NCBI GenBank assembly: GCA_012861695.1
Contig: JAAOOA010000060.1
Location: forward strand, 17,956,472 to 18,020,471
Reading direction: 5' to 3'
Source: Trematomus loennbergii
Lineage: Eukaryota > Chordata > Actinopteri > Perciformes > Nototheniidae
DNA length: 64,000 nt
Shown here: piece after piece, positions 12,251-27,948 of the stretch
How positions within the stretch are numbered: position 1 is the stretch's first letter
Layout: each line of letters starts with the position of its first letter
Notes under the pieces: model-generated
Told to the model about the DNA's origin: nothing
What the model saw: the letters and a program-made list of their open reading frames with translations, nothing else
The model's database searches: none
Made by a program: the position numbers and the translations under genes

Positions 12251-13218
12251 GCAGAGAAGTTATTACAGAGTTCTGCAGGTTTTCATGGGGCGGAGGTCGT
12301 CCGTGAACCAGGGGGAGGACGGTTGGAGTTAGTGGATGAATGTATGTGTTCTGTTGATAGATTATAGACTTTCTACTGTTCTCAACTGTTTTTCACTTTA
12401 ATTGGATAGTCCTAACACATGCCTACAAACGCTTAGTGGAGAATGCCTACTAAAAGTATACTGATAGTCAACTCTAGATTAGTTGACGATCAACAGATAG
12501 TCAACTAAACTCTAAAGTTGCTTATCTGTTGATCATCAACTAATGCTTAATGTAATAATCAACTAAACTTTAGTTGCTTATTTGTTGATCGTCAACTAAT
12601 GCTTAGTTACTTGTCGGTTTGAACGGTGCTGTTGAATGTCAACTGATACATGTCAACTGATGCACTGTTGACATGCTACTAAATGTCAACTGATGACTTA
12701 TAAAGTGTTAACTATGGATTATCAAAATAAAGTGTTACCAAAAAAATACACAGGACTACAATCAACACAGCACTTGGGGAGTCCTCTGCACATTTGAAGA
12801 AAATGAATATAATTCAAATGGGCCCACTTTGAAATAAATAAAACATATAGCTGCACCCTAAAAATAGTTAACTGATTGAATTATGACTGAAGACCGTCAG
12901 CTGTCTTCTCTTCCGTGTTTTCCCTCCAATACGTAAAGGCTGCAGCACCTTTGACAACTTCTCTCCACATATCAAATATACCGGTAAGCCAGCATCATAT
13001 TTTAGTTGACCTAATTAAAACCTTTTTTTATTTTTTATATCACCTCAAAATACAAGATACGAAACATTTTCAACCGTGCAACAAAATATAAATAGTCCTA
13101 CAAATATTTTTATTTTATTTCCTTCTTATTTTTGTCTAAGCTCAAGGGAGCCAGAGCAGAGGGCTTAAAGAGCCGCAAGCGGCTCGAGAGCCGTGGGTTG
13201 CCGACCCCTGGGTTAGGG

Positions 13219-18456
<5,238 letters not shown>

Positions 18457-18460
18457 TTAA

Positions 18461-18852
18461 AGGTGGGGTAGGTACGTTTGAGAAACCGGCTTGAGTGCGC
18501 TAGAATTTGAAAATACACAACCGGAAAAATTCTGCCACTTCCTTCAGACTTCCTTACAGAGCCCCTCCTCCAACACACACGAACGCGCACATGACCAATG
18601 AGGACACGAGATAAGTTTGTGCACAGATGGAAGGCTGACAGGCAGGTAGGCCATCCAGTTATTTTAGCCGGGCTGGCTAAAATGATTGGTCGTGCTTTTT
18701 ACAGTATTACGGCTTCCACAGATGACATTTTTTTATGGATTTTTTGTCAAAGCACTTAAGATATTCATTGCTATCAGGATGTTAAGAGCATTCGATGGAA
18801 TATAACAAAAAGTGTATCTCGAGCCGGTTTCTCAAACTTACCTACCCCACCT
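18461..18852. mobile_element. TTAA-flanked short inverted-repeat element, copy 1
   Basis: The ends are AGGTGGGGTAGGTACG and its near complement, with TTAA on both sides (18457-18460 and 18853-18856). The inverted repeat extends over about 40 bp, with GAGAAACCGGCT inside. A second copy lies inverted at 38481-38860. TTAA target duplication suggests mobilisation by a piggyBac- or Kolobok-type transposase. Confidence 0.85.
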
Positions 18853-18856
18853 TTAA

Positions 18857-19530
18857 TATGGTAACTTACAGATCCCTTTTCCAAGACCCTACCCGCTCAA
18901 TGCTCAGTCATAAGTTACTGAATATACTGTATTCAAAATGCATTGTTTCGTCAATAAATGTTCCTTGTCCTGTTGAGAATTTCGGCTGGATCAGTAACCG
19001 CAGGCTTGTTGAGCCCATTGACAATTGTAATTATGGGCTATACCACAAAAAATGCTTCTGTTGATATATAAAAGTAAAAGAAAATGTGATCTTGAAAGCA
19101 TGTTGAGATGACCTTCAGTATCGTAGTATAAGTGGTTGCTCTCAGGGTCAAAATGTAAATGCAATACAGTTATGTCTTGTAACAACAAAAAAGCCTCAGA
19201 ATTGTGTGGTACCATCTCTTTTGCAGGGGGTTTATCCATTAATACTGTGTGTAGGTTTTTGCAGTGTCCACAACCTGTAAGTGAGGCAGACAAGGGAGCA
19301 ATTAAAGTCAATTGTCGCTTAATAGTTTCTAAATTGATAAGTATAGCAGGAACATAATAGCTCAGACTATTCATTGCAGTGATTTAATCAAAGTGTATGG
19401 CTACAGGCAAAATGATTGTTACAAGCTTGGAAATACTTATTTTAATGCTAAAAAACACATTTATTTCTGTGAGAGGCTTAAAAGATCAAACTACAGAGAC
19501 AAACCAAACTGAAAAAAAGTGTTTATATTG
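18857..19530. other. No gene recognised
   Basis: Short open frames on both strands overlap but show no recognisable domain. I treat it as plain sequence. Confidence 0.45.
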
Positions 19531-19534
19531 TTAA

Positions 19535-20464
19535 AGGTCCCATGTCATGGCCATTTCTACTGATCATAATTCCATTGTTGAGGTCTACTAGAATAGATTT
19601 ACATTGTTCAATGTTCCAAAATCACATTGGTTTTCTCATACAGCATCTCTGTATAGTGTATCAGGGACATGCACAGACATTTTGGGGGGCAGAAAAAGGG
19701 CACTTCCCATAATAATTCATAAAACAATTTTTTAAACAAAAAGTAAAAAATAGTTGCACATCTCTGACTTACTGACCAATTTCTTTGAATACCCTCACGC
19801 AATTGTTTAATACTCAACAGAATTCTACAAAAATAATCAGTTACACAGAGACAATGGTCTTCTTTAGTATTCACTAAGCACAGGAGCAGACAACAAACTA
19901 GTACAATTAATAGTTATTAAATGAGCAGCAAACAATCAAAATTATGAAGTTACTCTTTAAGGAAGGACATTACAGGCCTCATTCAGATTGTTATGTCTGA
20001 ATTCATCTATAGATATAAAGCTAATCTGCATTTAAACATAACATTTCCGGGGAAAATACTGACTTGACGTAAGTAACTATCTGGGGAAGTTGTGAGGTCC
20101 TATGTTTTTTATCCTTTTCACCTGCAATGCCTTGGTAACTGCATGCACATAATTAGGCCTAGTTAACGCCTAATTTGCATATCAATGTGGCGATTGTGAT
20201 GATGTTATTAGATACACATTGTACTGTATTCACCTGTAGTGTCTCCCCTTAAGTACAGTAGGCCTACATTAGCCTGTATGCCCATGATAAATTGCCTTAG
20301 CTAAACCTTGAGCTAACTTATCCATTAGCTGTACCCTCCTTTAACTATATTTGTTTTTGTCTTTTGGCTAATTAGCTGTAAACTCGAGGCACTGGCAGTT
20401 TAGTCATTTGTTCATCTCCACTCACCTTCAAACAAGCCAAGAAAAGCCGGCATAACATGGGACT
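19535..20464. mobile_element. TTAA-flanked element with AGGTCCCATGTCATG-type end, composite
   Basis: The left end AGGTCCCATGTCATGG and the right end CATAACATGGGACT are flanked by TTAA (19531-19534 and 20465-20468). The first ~125 bp match the complement of the right part of the copy at 35137-35851. From about 19661 (CAGGGACATGCACAG) the sequence diverges, so the middle is a further insertion or a different subfamily. Confidence 0.55.
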
Positions 20465-21001
20465 TTAAGGTGGGAGGTGCTGCTACCTGTCTGTCTGAAG
20501 TGACTGCCGATGACTGTCCGCATTGCTGTGCGCGAGACGTGGAGTGTTGGATACTAGTGACCATAGTGTTGGTGATCTACAGTGTTGTCATTCATCTTTG
20601 AACAGCACGACCGCTAACACCCTATTTCAACATTCACACTCCCTGTAATTGACATAATTAATAGATCGTTTAGCTTCTCTCACCATCATTTGCTGTGGCC
20701 CACTGATGTTAACGATCGTAACTGAAAGGCTGCCTGCCAAACGTAAACATTCAGCCACGTGACTTGCAAACTCTCGTGAGAGTTGTTGTTTTACACAAGA
20801 CGGATCCTTTCTAGCCATAACCCTCCTGCCCCCCCCCCCCCCTGAGCCCACTGTGCTCTGATGTGTGTTTATGTGTTACAATGGCGTTTGTTAGCAACCA
20901 GAAAATGACACCAGTAATGACAAACAGATGAGAATGCTGCGTGGGGTCTGGGTGCCGTGTTAGCGTGACGTTGTGGGGCTCGCTGCTCCGCCCTTTGAGA
21001 C

Positions 21002-21567
21002 CAGTGTTGCCAACTCCATAGTAAGGAAAGTAGCTATTGGCTGTCCGAAAAGTCGCCAGAAGTCCCTCAATGACATCATCGCCTAATTTGCATATCATGT
21101 AATGGCGGTAAAAAAACGTTCCACCCCCTTCAAGGATCAAAACTTGAAACCAATCCAGTAAATCCAGACAACAGTAGATCAGAAATGTCTCTATTAGAAA
21201 AAGTAGAAAGTAGAAATAGTTTTAGTAGTTTTTAGTAGAAATCTCCCTTACAATAAAGGCAGTGTGCCCGTGTGTCATCTCCAATAAATGGCTTCAACCA
21301 TCCTTTAAACTCAGGGTTTGATTCCCACTCCTTTCTGTATTTTGTGAATACGCCTGTGAGTACTATGGGAGGGCAGAGGGGCTCACGGCAGCACCGCGGC
21401 TCGTTAACTGCTGAACAATATGTGAGTCTCCAAACACCAGAAAAGTCCCTAATAACACCATTACAAGTCGTTAAATTAGTCGTTAGTCGCTTTTGACAAA
21501 AATAAGTAGCCGGAGGGTTTGGAAAGCCGCCAAATTTAACGAGAAAGTCGCCAAGTTGGCAACACTG
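21002..21567. mobile_element. hAT short element with BED-finger fragment
   Basis: The ends are CAGTGTTGCCAACT and AGTTGGCAACACTG, exact complements, with the 8-bp duplication TTTGAGAC (20994-21001 and 21568-21575). On the minus strand the interior encodes the start of a BED-type hAT transposase, so it is a deletion derivative of an autonomous element. Confidence 0.9.
21232..21420 (-). pseudogene. hAT transposase N-terminus (BED-like finger) fragment
   Basis: The minus-strand frame reads Lys-Tyr-Arg-Lys-Glu-Trp-Glu-x2-Pro-x-Phe-x-Gly-Trp-Leu followed by Cys-Leu-Tyr-Cys and a stop. The layout (Trp, then Cys-x2-Cys) is that of the zinc finger opening many vertebrate hAT transposases. The His pair of the finger and the catalytic domain are missing. 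No activity is expected. Confidence 0.65.
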
Positions 21568-21967
21568 TTTGAGACTCGAGGAGCCGACAGTGTGAGCTGT
21601 ATTACTGGTGTCGTTTCCTGGTTGCTGCGTGGGGTCTGCGAGACAGCGAGACACAGCGAGTCTCAGCCTGAGTAATATTTTTTATTTTTAACACTAGAAC
21701 CGCCAACGGGTAAATTTTACCCGCTGCTGTTTTTTGATTGTATGTCACTTTTTTTCAATAAAATATTAAAGTCTCCCAGTCCGTGACTTTTCCTGAAAGT
21801 GTGTTATGTAGCACCCTCTGTTGTTAAACATTGTCCATATGAAGTCAGATTGAAAACATTGCCATTTATACCTATGTCCGCCAGCGGGTAATATTTACCA
21901 TCATAGAAAACGCAGCGTAAACATGACGTGTTGCTATAGCAGCGCCTTTTGTCTACTGCGGTTCCTT

Positions 21968-22018
21968 ATAGATAGAGAGATAGATTGAGAGAGAGAGAGA
22001 TAGATAGATGATATATTG

Positions 22019-22109
<91 letters not shown>

Positions 22110-22153
22110 TGAGAGAGAGAGAGAGAGATAGACAGATAGATAGTTATAGATAG
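21968..22153. repeat. GA/GATA microsatellite
   Basis: Mixed GATA and GA repeats run from 21968 to 22153. A second short GATA block follows at 22325-22373, so the 22154-22325 sequence appears to split one array. Confidence 0.95.
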
Positions 22154-22325
22154 TGTAACATCTTGGAGAATACAAGATCTTGGATGACTGAGCTCACGTT
22201 GAGGACGTAATGCATGTGTGCAGGTTACGTGGCAGTTGAATAAAGATGGACACTCGGAATGAGAGAAGTAGTCCGCGTCGTCTGTTTATGTAGACAATTA
22301 TATGTCCATAGAACAGAACATTACA
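22154..22325 (+). mobile_element. Possible short solo LTR inserted in the GATA array
   Basis: The 172-bp sequence starts TGTAACA and ends ATTACA, so it has TG...CA with inverted TGTAA/TTACA tips. It has AATAAA at about 22239, and is flanked by GATAG on both sides. As the flanks are GATA repeats the duplication proves little. It could instead be a normal part of the host element. Confidence 0.4.
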
Positions 22326-22634
22326 GATAGATCGATATATAGTTATAGATAGATAGAGAGACAGATAGAGAGATTTGTACCTAAACAAAACACAAGTCTA
22401 ACACCAAGCGTTTAAATCAGCATGGTAGCGATATTTTATACTTCATGCTATCTGCACAAACTATATCATATGAAAAGCTCACAGATTCTATGGTATAAGT
22501 TTCATCCCTGTGCGATCAAAAACTCACTGTTGTGTATGATAAATAAAAGAACATTGTACCTTGAAATCAATAGCGGGTACATTTTACCCGTTGGCGGTTT
22601 AGGTATACACCGACCCCGGCGGTTCTAGTGTTAA

Positions 22635-22859
22635 TACTCTTATCAACATATGAGTGGACAAATATGCTTTATGCATATTTATTATCATTGGAATAATGAC
22701 AAATATTCTCATGAATATTAAACACAACAACCCGGAACCTCTCTCTCTCTTACACTCTCTCCCAACCCTATCTACTTCTTTGCACTGACCCAGTTGCTCA
22801 AAACAGACAAGCCTGTTTACAGTTGTCGGCGAAATGCCGCTCCTCTGTCTTCATAACAG
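22635..22859. other. Short stretch between elements
   Basis: No feature is recognised apart from CT-rich sequence near 22740. It may be the degraded 3' side of the ZBED-type hAT relic. Confidence 0.3.
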
Positions 22860-23260
22860 TCAAAGCATGAGACTGAAGTTCCCACCTAGGGTCAAAATAA
22901 TGTGCTGTGATGTGCAGTCGACACGTTGGATGCGATCCCGAATTATCTCACACAGTCCCTCGTCCTCCACAATGTTAATTGTCCTGCAAGCTGTAGCCAC
23001 CACCACCCATTTAGCTATCGCTGTTGAAAGCTTGCTGCTCGTAGACGCCGTGTCCAGGCGTCTCCCCGGCAAACTTTCAAGCGTGGTCTGCCGCAAGCGA
23101 GCGGCAAGAGCGGGGCTGTGTGCTTGGCTTGCTGTTTAAAACCCCTTTTTTTTGTATCCATATCTCTCGCTAGAATCTCCCACCATCCAACTAACAACAA
23201 CAACAACGTCAAGCCTTTGGGCTCTGAAACTACGGGGCGGGCCGAGGACAAATACACATG
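22860..23260 (-). pseudogene. ZBED-type hAT transposase fragment
   Basis: A minus-strand frame contains Lys-Leu-Ser-Thr-Ala-Ile-Ala-Lys-Trp-Val then Asn-Ile-Val-Glu-Asp-Glu-Gly-Leu-x-Glu-Ile-Ile-Arg. It matches the segment of ZBED/Ac-like hAT transposases just after the BED finger (the Val-Glu-x-Glu-Gly-Phe box before the Arg-Tyr-x-x-Pro-Ser-Arg box). The upstream part, with Leu-Pro-Leu-Ala-Cys-Gly, is in another frame. The Pro-Ser-Arg box is not preserved. It is a broken relic on the coding strand facing the hAT end at 24075. Confidence 0.6.
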
Positions 23261-23789
23261 CGTTTATTGCACGTTAAAATAATTAGTGGCGTGCTTCTGG
23301 CGAATGTTACTCCAACATTCAGTCTTCTTTTAAATGTGTTTTTGGTCTTCACAAACTCCAGAGGGAAATATGTGGCTCTTTAGCTGATAAATGCTTCACT
23401 ATGTTCACTAAATACTATGTCTGTGTGTGTTTGGTGCTGAGCAGGAAGTGAACAGTGATTTTTTTAAAGCTTTTTTACTGAAATTGCTGCACGGCAGAAA
23501 AGGAGACAGAGCAGTGAGAATGAAAGAAAAGAGTAAAGCTGTGGGCCAGCAGCTAAAAAATTAGCTGAAACATCCCATCCCCACATAAACACTATAAAAT
23601 AGATCATACAGTACTATAAATGTAACGTGTTGTTCTCATCATACAGTAATAAGTGAGACCAAGTAGGTTTATAATGGTGTACAGACTATGCCCCGAAAAA
23701 CATATTTTCCTGATAGAACAAAAGCATACATGGTTTTCTAAGATATCATCTTATTGTGAAATAAGTTTGACTAAAATGACAAATTATTG

Positions 23790-24075
23790 GTTTGACTGAA
23801 ATGTTCTATATAATCTGATGACTAAAAAAGACTCAACAGTTTTCATTGACAAAAAGTAGACTAAAATAATAAGACTTTTAGTCGACTAAATTTTGACTAA
23901 AATAGTTACTGTTTCTTTGACTAAAATAAGACTAAAATGCTCAGACTTTTAGTCGACTAAAACTTGACTTAATAAAAACAGGATGAAGGTGACTAAATAT
24001 GACTAAAACTAAAAAGGAAATTTAACACAGGCTAAAACTAAATAAAAAAATAGCTGACGAAATCAACACTAATCA
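23790..24075. mobile_element. hAT element terminal region with reiterated GACTAAAA motifs
   Basis: The stretch is full of GACTAAAA and its complement TTTTAGTC and ends with ACGAAATCAACACT, the complement of a common fish hAT end (AGTGTTGATTTCGT). No matching left end was found near 22.6 kb, so this is a truncated copy, plausibly the 5' end of the ZBED-type relic. Confidence 0.55.
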
Positions 24076-24079
24076 GCAC

Positions 24080-24705
24080 TCAGCCCTGCTTTATATTAAA
24101 GGCTATTCTTGGATTATGAAAATGCCACCTAGGGTTCTAGGCTTACTTTTTTCCGAGAAGCACTTGCACTCCTGAGTTTTTCGAGAAAATACAGGTCTAC
24201 AGGGAGGGCAATTTAGATTGAACAAATAATGGGTTTTTCACATACTCAAGCCTTTCTCTCTCAGCTAGAGAAATACACAGAGAACTGTTCTGGTTGAGGA
24301 GACAGAGAGAGAGATGTTACTGTACAATGTAAAATACAATTTGACGATTGTGCATGTTGAGCTCCCACAATTGTTGTAATGAGCTGAACAGGTGCTTTGT
24401 GACTTTTCCTCCTCCCCCGTTTCTTGAGTGAACTGAGCAGTTCCTGTGGGCAGGGCAAGTCAAGAGCGAGTGAAAGGCAAGCTGACGGGGAGCACGGTAC
24501 ACACAGGAAAGGAACTAATTAATAAATAAACAGCATTATGGAAATCTACTTGTGTTCCTTTACTTTGTTATCTTCCCTAAATTATTTACTTCTTCTTTTA
24601 CCTATAACCTCAGCTTTGTTGCCTTTTCAGTAATTTAAATAGGTGTCATCACAAATGAGTTATTAAGCTTGATGTACTTACTACTACTAACTACCACTAC
24701 AAGGC
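24080..24705. other. No gene recognised
   Basis: Plain sequence, with no repeat ends or domain-bearing frame that I can identify. Confidence 0.45.
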
Positions 24706-24710
24706 TTTAA

Positions 24711-25337
24711 AGGTGTCCTATCATGCAAAATGCACTTATTGATGTCTTTTATACATAAATATGTGTCCCCGGTGTGTAAGGGAACTCGCAAGTGTCAGAA
24801 AATAAAACCCTCTCTCTTTTCCTCCGTACCCAAATCTCTAAAACGGGGGTACAACGGAGCAGATCCAGATTTGCGTCCGATATGACGTAATATCGGCAAT
24901 GTTTACATTAGCAAGCATCGCTAACAGTCAGAGCTAACCTGTACTGGAGTATGTGTAAAAAAAGCAGGAAATAAAAAAAGGAACTCACCTTGTAGTAAAC
25001 CCGCAAGAAAAGAAGCATTTGAGCTCCATACTTTTTCAGAAATAACCTTGAAGTGGTTTGGAACATGATGTGGCGTTTAATCACGGCAGCATTTAGCTGT
25101 ATCTGAGCATAGCAGAGTCACAGACCTCACAGTGTGCCTGCTGCTCAAAAGAGGGCGGGGCCAGGAGAGAATAGCCCTTCTCTAACAGGGCTGAAATAGA
25201 GGGATATGAGGGATGTCTAAAATGCATGATCTGTTTGGTATTTTGAGCAAAACACATCATAGATATGTTTTTTATATATTTTTATATATCTGATACCCAT
25301 AATATATATGCCTAAGAATAGCATGATAGGAGATCTG
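24711..25337. mobile_element. Short TTAA-type element with AGGTGTCCTATCATGC end
   Basis: The left end AGGTGTCCTATCATGC follows TTAA (24707-24710). The right end GCATGATAGGAGATCT is its imperfect complement, but TTAA is not preserved there. The inside contains a TATA-rich tract near 25260-25310. No coding sequence is seen. Confidence 0.6.
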
Positions 25338-25339
25338 TA

Positions 25340-27099
25340 AGATGTATAATCAAAACACTAACAAGCTTGAATCAGGATCTGATATACAACACTCTCTGGA
25401 GAAGCAAATTACATGTATGGACAAAGCTTAGAAATGCTCAAGTTAAAATGGATGCAAAAAATGTGTGAGTGCATGTCTGTTTTTAGGTTGTATTAAAGTT
25501 ACACATGACCATTTTACTTTACTTTTTGTTGGTGCTGCTTGGCATTTAATACACCTTTTAAAACACTATGTTTGGGGGAAATGTACTTTAATAATAATAA
25601 TATGTGCAACCTAAAAGGCAAGTGCTTTGCCAGTGTCAATAAAAATTGTTGGTACGGAAATATTGAACATTTTAGCATGTGTACAACATGGATGGAAATT
25701 AAGTTTGAGCCAGTTGTGCCATAACATTTTTCACCTTTGTTGTTCCCATAGAAACAACATGTTGAGGAGATTTTAATATGACTAATCAAAAGTGGTATGA
25801 CAGCAGAACATGTACCTTGCTTTGAATTCTAATACATTTTTTAACAATTGTGTGATAACATTAGCTATGCTCTGCAAGAGAACTCAATAAAATAAAAACT
25901 AATTTAGATACACATAAACATATGTGTACACCAAAATGCAGGGTGCCTCACAGCAAACAACATTAGAGTTTTAATTAGATCCTCACTTTTCTGTCTAAAG
26001 AACAGATTACATGAGAGTGTTTTTGGTCAGAAGTGTATTAAAGTCTGCAGCTTCCAAAAGGCTGAGACGTGTATTATTGTTGCCCTCCCCAGTTTTCCTT
26101 ATTGCCATCTCCTCATTCTCTACTCTCTGTTTTGAGTTACACTTACAGGGTGCTATGCTATGTTTTGCATGCTGGACATGTGCTCATGTTATTCAACATT
26201 ACCCTTAACACAACCTGTCCATCATTTTCTTCTAATCAAATCCACTGTGTTTTCACATTTGTGATATGTTTTGGCCTATACAGTATTTGCACAAATCATA
26301 AACATGACTACAATTCAGCTGTAAACAAAATGTAGTTTGCATTTAATTAAGCCCTTTGAAAGTTAATTTGTCGACAGTCTCCAATTGCATTCCCCCAAGC
26401 AAATGCTTCGATCTGGATCCTAAATATTTAAAAAGCTTACATTCATTAGTACACTCTCAAAGGTGTTTTTAGCAGGCTGGTATGTATCCTTAGATTTAAA
26501 AGGTACCTATACAGTATATCACTATTGAGTAAACAATCCAATCAGATCCTTTAATTAAACATAACTTTTTCAATGCAATATGTATTAGTCCTTTCAAAAA
26601 TAATGAATTAAATTGTGTAGTGTTAAGAGAGCAGCTGCACAATATCACAATGCAGTCAATTACACACTTAGAAAACTATTAATATTTACTAACTTTGTCC
26701 CCTCCTAAAGATAATCTTAATGCCAACTGTAAAACCAAATTGATCTATTTAAGCAAAGTGGTTCCAGTCAAAATGTATGGCTTGTCAATCTCTTACAGTT
26801 GTCATTTCAGATTCAAACAATCCTTTTAACATGATATTTTAAAGCTAAAACCATTTGGTAATTTATTCAATGTGTTTTTCACATCAAGTGGCAAATCCAG
26901 TGCATTTATTCCAGTGCAGCTGTAAATCATTGCTGTCAGACTGATTAGGCAATCTCAACCTGACTATGAGGCAAAACAATCAGCCTATAAAGCAGCTGTA
27001 ATTTTCCAAAAATCCTCCACATAACTGTTTATGTGAATGGATTAAGGATTCTGGTTTGTCTGTAGTTCAAAAAAGTATTTGTTTATTCACATCCTCATA
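25340..27099. other. Gene-free stretch, possibly with conserved non-coding sequence
   Basis: I find no repeats or coding frames. The 26880-27010 part is balanced in composition and rich in homeobox-like ATTA/TAAT words, as in many vertebrate regulatory elements, but this cannot be shown from one sequence. Confidence 0.35.
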
Positions 27100-27384
27100 G
27101 CCACAATCAGAGTTGGGTGTAACGCTTTACAAAGTAACGCGTTACTGTAATAATATTACTTTTGTCGGTAACGGAGTAGTGTAACACGTTACTTTTATAA
27201 AATCAGTCATAATCACACTGACAGACAAGAGGGGTTTCCGCCGCAGGTTTATATGTACGTAATCTGCGCGACTCGCGCGTCCACATCTCTATGTGCAGTG
27301 CTGCATAAACATGGCTGAGTCAGCGATACCTTTTGAGGGGTGGAGGTATGCCATTATTTTGAGTTCGTCTGAAGAATAGACAGA

Positions 27385-27800
27385 AATGTGACTGTGAGGT
27401 GTAAACTGTGTCCAGGCCAGAAGCTGTTATCCACTGCTGTAAACACCACATCAAACCTCACAAAACACCTGCAAAGAACACATGCTAAGGTGAAGCTAAT
27501 AGCTAAGGACCCCCGAACCCAGAGTGAGGATGTTGTGAGTGCGCCGCCGCCGAAGCAGCAAAATTAGAATTTGGAGGACCGGTAACCAAGCAGAGATGGA
27601 CAGGCTTGTAGCATCCTTCATAGTAGAGGAAATGTTGCCCATTTGCACAGTGGAATCACCATCGCATCATTCAGAGATATACTGCGCAAAATACAGATAG
27701 CAGGAGACAGAGGACAGCCATGGTCGAGCTATCTGGATCAGCCTTATGCGACAATGGAAACTGAACTAAAGAGAACATTTGAAACTTTAGCAGTCTGCGT
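27385..27800 (+). pseudogene. BED/ZBED-type hAT transposase fragment
   Basis: The first part encodes Val-Arg-Cys-Lys-Leu-Cys, then Thr-Ser-Asn-Leu-Thr-Lys-His-Leu-Gln-Arg-Thr-His, a complete BED-type finger (Cys-x2-Cys and His-x4-His) that would bind the element ends. After a deletion, 27600-27800 encodes Leu-Pro-Ile-Cys-Thr-Val-Glu-Ser-Pro followed, in a shifted frame, by Phe-Arg-Asp-Ile-Leu-Arg-Lys-Ile, the post-BED region. The catalytic and dimerisation domains are absent and a frameshift lies near 27660, so it is a dead internal-deletion copy. Confidence 0.7.
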
Positions 27801-27948
27801 GATCTGCCTGCAGGGAGGGGCTGGCCGGCCCTGCGTGTAAAGTAACGAGTAAAGTAACGAGTAAAGTAATGAGTAAGTAACGAGTTTACTTTATGTAGAG
27901 AGTAACAAAGTAGTGTAATATATTACTTTTTTTTAAAGTAATATGTAA

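Larger units (their letters stand above)
10302..12328 (-). mobile_element. L2-like non-LTR retrotransposon, 5' truncated
   Basis: The LINE lies on the minus strand. Its 3' end at the left carries TAA/AAT simple repeats (10310-10338 and 10427-10452) and the ATATAGCGCTTCTC / GAAGCGCTTCACAG motif typical of fish L2-type 3' ends. Its coding part covers the endonuclease-RT linker, reverse transcriptase and C-terminal region, in several broken frames. It interrupts the right Merlin-like repeat and is therefore younger than that element. Confidence 0.8.
1822..12739. mobile_element. Merlin-like DNA transposon with ~1.1-kb inverted repeats, inserted in the hAT element
   Basis: The ends are GGTAACACTTTATTTTGAT and its complement, flanked by the 8-bp duplication AAAAAAAT (1814-1821 and 12740-12747). 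Merlin elements make 8-9-bp duplications, and an ISXO2/Merlin-type DDE exon lies inside at 9252-9629, so duplication size and protein agree. The interior also holds a C2H2 zinc-finger exon on the minus strand. Removing the later insertions (4826-8313 and two LINE pieces) leaves roughly 5 kb. Because the A-run makes the duplication low in complexity, the boundary could move by a base. Confidence 0.8.
10170..12739. repeat. Right inverted repeat of the Merlin-like element, split by a LINE
   Basis: Segments 10170-10300 and 12329-12739 together are the complement of the left repeat 1822-2974. The GTTGA/TCAAC arrays recur at 12475-12670. The interruption at 10302-12328 is an L2-like LINE. Confidence 0.8.
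1588..13210. mobile_element. Outer hAT-like DNA transposon, non-autonomous, host to the left nest
   Basis: The left end begins CAGGGGTCTGCAACC and the right end is its imperfect complement, GGTTGCCGACCCCTG. Both ends are flanked by the same 8-bp sequence GGTTAGGG (1580-1587 and 13211-13218), the target-duplication size of hAT elements. Only about 700 bp belongs to this element itself (1588-1821 and 12740-13210). The rest is the Merlin-like element inserted in it. The subterminal part is rich in GAGCC/GGCTC, as in many vertebrate hAT short elements. No transposase of its own is visible. Confidence 0.85.
20811..21675. repeat. Second partial copy of the AGGTCCC family, interrupted by a hAT element
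   Basis: The run of C at about 20830-20842, then the complement of AACACATAAACACACATCAG, the GGTTGCTAACAAA stretch, and later the complement of CTCGCTGTCTCGCAGACCCC, match 35465-35690 in inverted order. The match is split by the hAT element at 21002-21567. The copy at 35.5 kb lacks that insertion and so serves as an empty site. Confidence 0.7.
21692..22630. mobile_element. TTAA-flanked piggyBac-like non-autonomous element
   Basis: The ends are CACTAGAACCGCC and GGCGGTTCTAGTG, with TTAA at 21688-21691 and 22631-22634. Next to each end is an ACGGGTAAATTTTACCCG-type palindromic motif. No transposase is seen; the inside is a GA/GATA microsatellite and a possible solo LTR. Kolobok also uses TTAA, so piggyBac is the likelier but not the only reading. 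Confidence 0.8.

Noticed and set aside
21966..22175. Ser-Leu-rich frame on the minus strand resembling a membrane protein
   Set aside because: It is the translation of the GA/GATA microsatellite.
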